A DNA stretch of 64,000 nucleotides. Source: Aspidapion aeneum. Lineage: Eukaryota > Arthropoda > Insecta > Coleoptera > Brentidae. Below, one piece after another: positions 57,551 through 64,000 of the stretch. Where the stretch lies: assembly GCA_963576565.1 (NCBI GenBank), contig OY755039.1:73240771-73304770 (forward strand), read 5' to 3'. Position 1 is the first letter of the stretch; every line of letters begins with the position of its first letter. A program made the position numbers and the translations under genes. The notes beneath the pieces are model-generated. The model had not been told where the DNA came from and did no database searches. It worked only from the letters and a program-made list of their open reading frames with translations.

Positions 57551-57966
57551 GCTACAAGCGTGCCGCCATGTTGGATTTCAAATGAACCCCAATGTATGGC
57601 TTGGATAAATTAAGGCTACTAATAATGGGTGCTTTCTCAGCGTCATCTCTTTTCTAAGCTTAAAAACACCCATTAATTAACTATATATATCATCTCTTGT
57701 CTAAGCTTAAAAACACCCATTAATTAATTTTTATTTGTTTAAAAAATGTAAAGTAAGCGGTTACATAAACTCAAGATAATGGTGTTGTCTTCCAAACGTT
57801 TCAAAATCCAAAGAATTTGCTTAAATTTAAATAAAAAATCAGAAATCAGAAATTGTCAACGTCATTTGAAAGCAGCGCCTTTCAAATATTATTAAAAACG
57901 TCTACTATTTTAATCCAAGCCATACGTTGGGGTTCATTAGAATCCATATGCGGGAACACTTGTAGT
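57551..57966. mobile_element. Repeat X, full copy (416 bp)
   Basis: Same as 31231-31602: GCTACAAGCGTGCCG end, CCCCAAYGTATGGCTTGG arm, its complement near 57920, and the end at about 57966. A 42-base block (CATCTCTTTTCTAAGCTTAA and onward) is duplicated at about 57643 and 57691. Confidence 0.7.
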
Positions 57967-58727
<761 letters not shown>

Positions 58728-58809
58728 TTTGAAGTAATAAAAATATTAAATTAATTTTATTGTTATGGTTAAATTGCGTATATCAATAAAAATTGTGAGA
58801 ACTAAGTTA

Positions 58810-58914
58810 GGGCCCATTCTTAAAATACGTCACGCACAAACCACTACCCGTCTCTCTTTAACTCACTGAAATAATATAAGGCTCTTGTGCGTTACGTATT
58901 TTAGGAATAAGCCC
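58810..58914. mobile_element. PIF/Harbinger-type MITE, 105 bp
   Basis: GGGCCCATTCTTAAAATACG is followed by a TCACGCACAA block, mirrored at the right end. Flanks TTA at 58807-58809 and 58915-58917. It has the same TWA duplication class as 3719-3858 but a different sequence. Confidence 0.78.
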
Positions 58915-59670
58915 TTACCTACTTACTTTTCCTTTTAACAAACTTTATTACTACATGGATGTTGCTTTGGCAAAACTTTGTTAGTTATTAAGCAAATACT
59001 TAAATTATTAAAATAAAAAAATTATTTTTGGTTTGCGGCGAATTTTCGACGCATACTTGTCCCCTGTCCTTAAAAGCACAAAAAATACCTCTAACACACT
59101 AACCGATATATCAGATACATAGTTAATCGTTTTCAGTCATAGTGCTTTTATATGAAAATGAATGAATAAATAATCCGCGACCCATTTTTAACATAATTAT
59201 AAAACAGGATACATAATAAAAAAATATATTATTAAACTCTTTAAATAAAGATATGATATTTTCTGCGAAATCATGACATTCGGGAAGGTTTCTACAACTG
59301 ACAACAATTGAAGGTAACATAGAAGCTGATGCCAAATACATATGAAAACAAGCATCTATTAGCAACAAAACTAGTATTAGATCTCTTGCATGATGTAACG
59401 CGAGGGCGGGAAAACATAGAAGTAAGGATACAGTCATGGGGTCCAATCATCATTCGAATAATAATCAGTCGGAAATGGGATTCCGAAACAAACAAGATAT
59501 TTAGGAACCACATAAAATCCAAGCCGATGAAAACTTCATAGAATTTCCTGAAAGCAGATTTCTATCACTGAGAGAAACCAACTCAAATCAAATAAATAAT
59601 TCAGCCTGCCACTATTCCACAAAAGGTAGTCATGCAATAGATCACTGCAAAAACTTCAAAATACTATTTT

Positions 59671-59880
59671 GCCGTCCCGAAGAAGAAAGCCGCATGTAGA
59701 AATTTTACGTTTTAAGAAAAACGGGTTTACAGTTTTATAGTTAAAATTTTAATTAAAAGTAAAAAAAATAAAACCGTATCACTTTTTAAAAATTATAAGA
59801 AAATAAAAAAGTATAAAACCTTAAACCCATTTTCCTCAAAACGTAAAATTTATACATGCGGCATTCTTCATGGAGGCGGC
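59671..59880. repeat. 210-bp A+T-rich foldback
   Basis: GCCGCATGTAGAAATTTTAC at about 59689 pairs with its near-complement at 59843-59863. Pairing continues inward (ACGGGTTTA) and outward to GCCG at both ends. No gene. It lies in the same intron as the BEL element, just left of its presumed LTR. Confidence 0.75.
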
Positions 59881-59899
59881 AGTATTGGTAAAAGAAGAA

Positions 59900-60437
59900 A
59901 AAACCGGTTTGTACAGAAAAAAAACCTTTGCTTAAACCATAAAAATTCTACAGCAGTAGTTGCACTTGCAATGTATGCAGAAAGCATGTGCACATAGGGG
60001 GTGCACAGGGGGCCAATGGGGCACAAAAAGACAGGGTCTTAACTTTCGTTTTACCAACTGAGTGATAAATCAATGATACGACCCATAAAACCACTGATTA
60101 GGGTAGCACTTACCTTCAGCTTGGGTGTTGACAGGTCTAGGGGTACCCCTCTCGATGATCTTGCGGCTATGGGCTGAATTTGGTGCGTTTCTAGGAAGCG
60201 CGTGTAATAGAACACTATACGGAGGGTCCGTATTGTAATTGATCCGAACTGGTCGGGTGACAACGGAAGTGCTACGAAATGTAGTTTTATGGGATTAGAA
60301 AAATCGCGACAATTTAAGAAAATATAACTAAAGTTAAGGTATGAATTTGTGTGCATTCAAGGGAATACAAAATTCAAGAAACTTAAAGAATAACTAAAAA
60401 ATAAAAAATAGGTATAAATGTCAACGCGGATTAAACA
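59900..60437 (-). mobile_element. Probable BEL 3' LTR (left limit uncertain)
   Basis: A purine tract GGTGGGTGGAAA (minus strand, 60438-60449) is followed by TGTTTAATCC at 60437, the layout expected at the start of a 3' LTR. The partner LTR is outside the window, so this cannot be tested here. The region holds a 101-codon frame (60051-60356) and a good splice donor (AAGGTAAGT, exon edge 60114). Confidence 0.45.
60114..60271 (-). other. Exon-like segment in the presumed BEL LTR
   Basis: Between an acceptor-like pyrimidine stretch ending TTTCGTAG (just above 60271) and donor GTAAGTG (just below 60114), two of the three frames stay open. In one of them the segment ends one base into a codon, which matches the phase needed by the BEACH exon at 58594. 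No similarity to the expected upstream neurobeachin exon could be shown, so I do not call it part of that gene. Confidence 0.3.
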
Positions 60438-60580
60438 TTTCCACCCACCAAAACGCAATGTTTTGAATCATAATAAACAAATAATCGCTTTGAGAAGGTC
60501 TCAAACATATCAACAAAAAAAAAAAGGAAAAATAAACGAAAATTCTAAAATGAAAAAGTTACTGCATGTGTAAAATACTG

Positions 60581-62146
60581 TTACTGTGTAGGCAGTGGAC
60601 AAAGTTTGACCACTGGTCTTTGCAACTCCCCATGGGAGGTTTTAACTGTAATGACGCGTACTACCCCGTCATTCCCAGGATGTATTTGAGTAATTCGAGC
60701 GGTCTCCCATTGATAGGGAGGTTTTAGCTCATTTTTAATTAATACCAAGGAGCCTAATTTAATGTTTTCACTATTATTTAACCACTTGCTTCTTTGCTGA
60801 AGTGTGTGGAGATATTCATGTTGCCAGCGCTGCCAAAAATCAGATTGCATGCGTTGGATCAATTGCCACCTGCTAAGTCTATTGATTTTTAAATGAGACA
60901 GGTCAGGACTTGGTATAAAATTTTCAAGAGGCTCGAAATGTAAAAAATGGGCTGGAGTAAGTGGTTGCAGGTCGTTAGGGTCATTACTGACAGGGCATAG
61001 AGGACGGCTATTTAAGAGTGCCTCTATTTGCACAAGCAATTTGTACATCTCTTCATAGGTCAACAGTTGGTCACCAATTATCCTATGAAGATGGGTCTTT
61101 ACAGACTTGACCCCGGCCTCAGTAAGGCCATTAAAATGGGGTGCCCCAGGAGGGTTGAATTTCCAATTAATGGAAACATCTTGTGACGCTGATTGAAAGT
61201 AGGCAAGAAGCTGACGGTTGGCGCCCACGAACGAGGTGCCTTGATCACTATGGATTTGAGAGACACGCCCACGCCTGGCGACAAACCGTCTAAAGGAGGC
61301 AATAAAGGCATCAGATGTCAGATCTGACACTAATTCTAAGTGAATTGCCTTTACCGCGCAGCAGACAAAAACGTAAATATATGATTTTAGCTTAACCGTT
61401 CCTCGGACTCTATTTAATACAGTACTAATTGGGCCAGCATAGTCCAAACATACAGTAGAGAATACTTTCAGTTGGGAAACTCTTACAGAGGGTAAATCAG
61501 CCATAACTGGAGTGTATGACTTTGGTTTGCAGCGAAAGCAGCGTAGACAATTTGACAACGTTTTATAAATAGCGGATCGGGGAGATAAAATCCAGAATTG
61601 CTGTAGTAACAAGTATTGGAGTGTTTTAAATCCCGGATGCAAATTTTTGTTATGCACATACTCTATAATAAGCTCTGTAAGTCTATGGGACTTGGGCAGA
61701 AGAAGTGGGTGCTTTTCAGTGTAACATAAATCAGAGTTTTTTAATCTACCACCCACCCTGAGACAATGATCATCCTGACTAACAAAGATGGCTAGTTTTC
61801 GATATGGTTTCGGAAGCAACTCATTCTTTTTAATTGAGGTGAATAAAAAATCAAAAGAAGTTCGTTGCACATACGCAACAATGCAGAGGAGGGCATTTTG
61901 TAATTCTACAGGACCCAGAGAATCTTCGAGGTTGGGTTTGATGCAACCCAATTTTTTATGATTGTATACAAAACGGAGCATCCAAGCGACAACCTTTAAT
62001 ATTTTACTAAAATTTGAGTATTTATTTAGCAAACACATTATAATATCTTCTTCCGATTTGTCTACGGTAAAGGCCTCTTTTCTCTCTTCCTGAATACATT
62101 CTGCAGGAACGTTATCTATGATTTTTGGCTGGTTTGGCCAACATGC
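60581..62146 (-). pseudogene. BEL/Pao polyprotein, integrase half (after in-frame stop)
   Basis: Continues in the same frame after TAG at 62147-62149; the first ATG is at 62038. It contains the integrase zinc region (HPGFKTLQYLL, CLRCFRCKP), then DYAGP with the first catalytic Asp, HSDQGTSFVGA with the second and GLTEAGVKSVKTHL with the Glu, and ALLNSRPL. It ends in a C-terminal domain of the DUF5641 type (LGSLVLIKNELKPPYQWETA, RVITVKTSHGELQRPVVKL). Integrase residues are intact. The stop TAA is at 60581-60583. Confidence 0.88.
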
Positions 62147-62149
62147 CTA
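62147..62149 (-). other. Single in-frame TAG between RNase H and integrase
   Basis: The two long frames of the BEL polyprotein are in the same phase. The 36 codons between this TAG and the next ATG are open and protein-like (NQPKIIDNVPAECI). The stop context is CCA TAG GCA. It is more likely an inactivating nonsense change than a programmed readthrough site. Confidence 0.85.
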
Positions 62150-64000
62150 TGGTTGAGACAGCCAAGTGGGGCCATTAAACCAAAGAGAATGGTTGACTAG
62201 CTGACTAGGCAAGCAACCACGAGATGCGCAATCTGCGGGATTGTCAGTTGTGGGTAGATAGCGCCAAGATGTAAAAGAAACTAATTCTTGAATGTGCGCT
62301 ACACGGTTCGCGACGAAGGGCCGCCAGCGATGGGCTGGAGAGGCCAACCAATGGAGCACGACTTGAGAGTCGGACCATGCATAAATAGCATCAAAGATTA
62401 TGTGTTTGGAAAAAACTTCTTGAACATAATGGACTAAATCGCTAAGCAGAACTGCGGCGCATAGTTCGAGCCTGGGCATAGACTGGGTCTTTAACGGGGC
62501 TACCTTCGATTTTCCTGAGATGAGGAAAGTTTGAATGTTTCCCGATGTCTGCTCTATGCGGAAATAGACAACACTGCCATAACCAATTTGAGAAGACTCA
62601 CCAAACGCATGCAGTTCGACCCGAGATGGACGATCTAAAAAACACCTTCTAGGTATAGTGATCTTTGATAGATCTTCAACTTGTGACTGGAATTGTCTCC
62701 AGGTGACTAATATACTATTTGGCGGTGGTTCATCCCAAGAAGTTTTGGCAAGCCAGAGTTGCTGCATAAGATGTTTAGCAAACAATAAAACTGGCGATAA
62801 AAATCCTAGCGGATCGTAGATTTTAGCTATCATTGATAGGATACTTCGTTTGGTACAGGGGCAATCAACAGCCGAATAGGAATAGGAAAAACTATCTGAG
62901 CAGGGATCCCATTGCAAACCTAGGACCTTAACAAAGACAGGGTCTTCTTTATCAAAGGTACAGGGCATCTGGAGATGCGAAGAAGCCATAGATTGCAACA
63001 CAGCAGGGTGGTTGCTAGCCCATTTTCTTAATTGAAACCCGCCTTGAGATAAAAGTTCGATCAATTCCATTTGTAAGCTAAGTAGATTTTCCAACGAATT
63101 TTCACCTACTAAGCAATCATCAATGAATATATGATGATGTAGAACTTCTGCAGCTCTGGGATACTGTTTTCCCTGTAACTCTGCTAATTCTTGCAAAGTT
63201 CTGAGCGCCAAGTAGGGTGAACTCGACACACCATACGTCACAGTATTTAATTCATATTCCTGTACTGGAGCCTCCTGAGAAAAGCGCCATAAGATGCGTT
63301 GGAACTGCCTTTGTGATTTATCTATAAGAATTTGGCGATACATTTGCCGAATATCACATATAAATACGAAAGCAAAATACCTGAAAAGTAGTAAGATAGA
63401 CGAGATATCTTTTTGTAGTTTTGGACCAGTTAAAAGAACATCATTAAGGGAGGATCCAGTGGAGGTCTTAGATGACGCGTCAAAGACGACGCGTATTTTT
63501 TTACCTTGATTGATACCAAAATGAGGTATGTAATATGCAGAATTGCACTTGAATTGATTTTTTGAAAGTAGACTCATGTGGCCTGAATCTAAGTAGTCTT
63601 GCATAAACGCAATGTAGTCTTTTTGAAAAGAAGGTTGCTTAGAAAGGCGTGTCTCTAAAGAGTGAAATCTACGTAGGGCTTGATTGTAGGAATCCCCAAG
63701 GTGGGGATCAGATTGTTTGAAAGGCAAATGCACAACAAAGCGGCCAGTAGAATCACGAAAGGTCGTGTTTTTGAAATACTTCTCGCATTTTTCGTCTAAT
63801 GGAGACGGTGAAGAAGGTTTTGAGATATTTTCAATCTCCCAAAATTGTTGGAGACAAGTGTCAAGAATGGGCTCAGTGGAAATATGATATGACTGGACTG
63901 AGTCTTGCCGTGGAGGAATACTGGAGGCTTTTTCTTGTAAGACCCAACCAAACACTGTTTCCATGGCAACTGGTTCGTCTGGACTGCCTGAGATGCGACC
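62147..64000 (-). CDS. BEL/Pao polyprotein, RT and RNase H half (runs off the window)
   Basis: Open from the right edge (ISG..DEPVAMETVFGWVL is the usual end of the BEL protease region) to TAG at 62147-62149. It contains the RT with VVFDASSKT, RQMYRQI and the catalytic box HHIFIDDCLVG (IDD at 63116-63124; BEL elements usually have YVDD). The Pao-type region follows (ILSMIAKIYDPLGFLSP), then RNase H: the first catalytic Asp of FCDAS-type motifs is Glu here (FGESS, 62591-62605), while SDSQVVLHWL and NPADCASRG are normal. Gag and protease lie past the window. It is inserted in sense in a neurobeachin intron. Confidence 0.88.
   Translation of the reverse strand, partial: GRISGSPDEPVAMETVFGWVLQEKASSIPPRQDSVQSYHISTEPILDTCLQQFWEIENISKPSSPSPLDEKCEKYFKNTTFRDSTGRFVVHLPFKQSDPHLGDSYNQALRRFHSLETRLSKQPSFQKDYIAFMQDYLDSGHMSLLSKNQFKCNSAYYIPHFGINQGKKIRVVFDASSKTSTGSSLNDVLLTGPKLQKDISSILLLFRYFAFVFICDIRQMYRQILIDKSQRQFQRILWRFSQEAPVQEYELNTVTYGVSSSPYLALRTLQELAELQGKQYPRAAEVLHHHIFIDDCLVGENSLENLLSLQMELIELLSQGGFQLRKWASNHPAVLQSMASSHLQMPCTFDKEDPVFVKVLGLQWDPCSDSFSYSYSAVDCPCTKRSILSMIAKIYDPLGFLSPVLLFAKHLMQQLWLAKTSWDEPPPNSILVTWRQFQSQVEDLSKITIPRRCFLDRPSRVELHAFGESSQIGYGSVVYFRIEQTSGNIQTFLISGKSKVAPLKTQSMPRLELCAAVLLSDLVHYVQEVFSKHIIFDAIYAWSDSQVVLHWLASPAHRWRPFVANRVAHIQELVSFTSWRYLPTTDNPADCASRGCLPSQLVNHSLWFNGPTWLSQP

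Noticed and set aside
60051..60356. Open frame of 101 codons as the missing upstream neurobeachin exon
   Set aside because: The expected upstream exon should carry the PH-to-BEACH segment ending in NTIAG. None of the open frames here shows it. Position after the BEL purine tract suits an LTR better.
62147..62149. Programmed stop-codon readthrough in BEL pol
   Set aside because: The TAG lies between RNase H and integrase, not at a gag-pol border, and its context (CCA TAG GCA) is not a known readthrough signal. A nonsense mutation is simpler.

Overview
The window is A+T-rich insect nuclear DNA and carries the interior of one long host gene on the minus strand. Seven exons with matching splice phases (58435-58594, 47323-47416, 45259-45391, 33234-33431, 30718-30917, 19709-19967 and 11703-12140) encode about 494 continuous residues of the BEACH domain and first WD40 repeats of neurobeachin (Drosophila rugose, rg). 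The 5' part of the gene (PH domain and upstream) lies beyond the right edge. The last WD40 exons lie beyond the left edge. The protein, the transposon families and short TTAGG tracts suggest an insect with an expanded genome, perhaps a beetle. Species and order cannot be fixed from the sequence alone.

Everything else lies in the introns (about 11.0, 1.9, 11.8, 2.3, 10.8 and 7.6 kb, plus the two open ends), and most of it is mobile DNA. From left to right: a 2-kb foldback (0.8-2.8 kb); a Harbinger-type MITE in a small inverted repeat; a LINE split by a near-complete CR1/Jockey-group LINE (4.98-8.82 kb); exon 11.7-12.1; a second copy of the split LINE; pogo/Tigger-type and hAT-type MITEs; a dead Tc1/mariner-type transposase; exon 19.7-20.0; a decayed Ty3/gypsy element carrying two tRNA-derived SINEs; a long inverted-repeat pair (24.2-25.1 and 29.6-30.5 kb) that encloses a 371-bp foldback and a 142-bp tandem array; exon 30.7-30.9; a second type of SINE; exon 33.2-33.4; more MITEs and an intact SINE; a second tandem-array element that contains a foldback, which itself contains an RTE-type LINE with a 927-codon open frame; exons 45.3 and 47.3; a LINE tail and several MITEs; a foldback with a solo LTR inside; a composite repeat with two gypsy-type elements nested in it (50.5-56.9 kb); exon 58.4-58.6; and a BEL/Pao retrotransposon that runs off the right edge.

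The repeated theme is nesting. Palindromic (foldback) elements serve as landing sites for retrotransposons, and target-site duplications give the order of insertion. All of it sits in introns of a transcribed gene, so the palindromes would be transcribed as long hairpins. I found no CRISPR array, canonical functional tRNA or rRNA gene, or prokaryotic operon. I see no clear new enzymatic system. The most unusual signals are the foldback-plus-retroelement nests, the two loci of a 142-bp satellite-bearing element, and a phase-compatible splice donor in the probable BEL LTR upstream of the BEACH exon.
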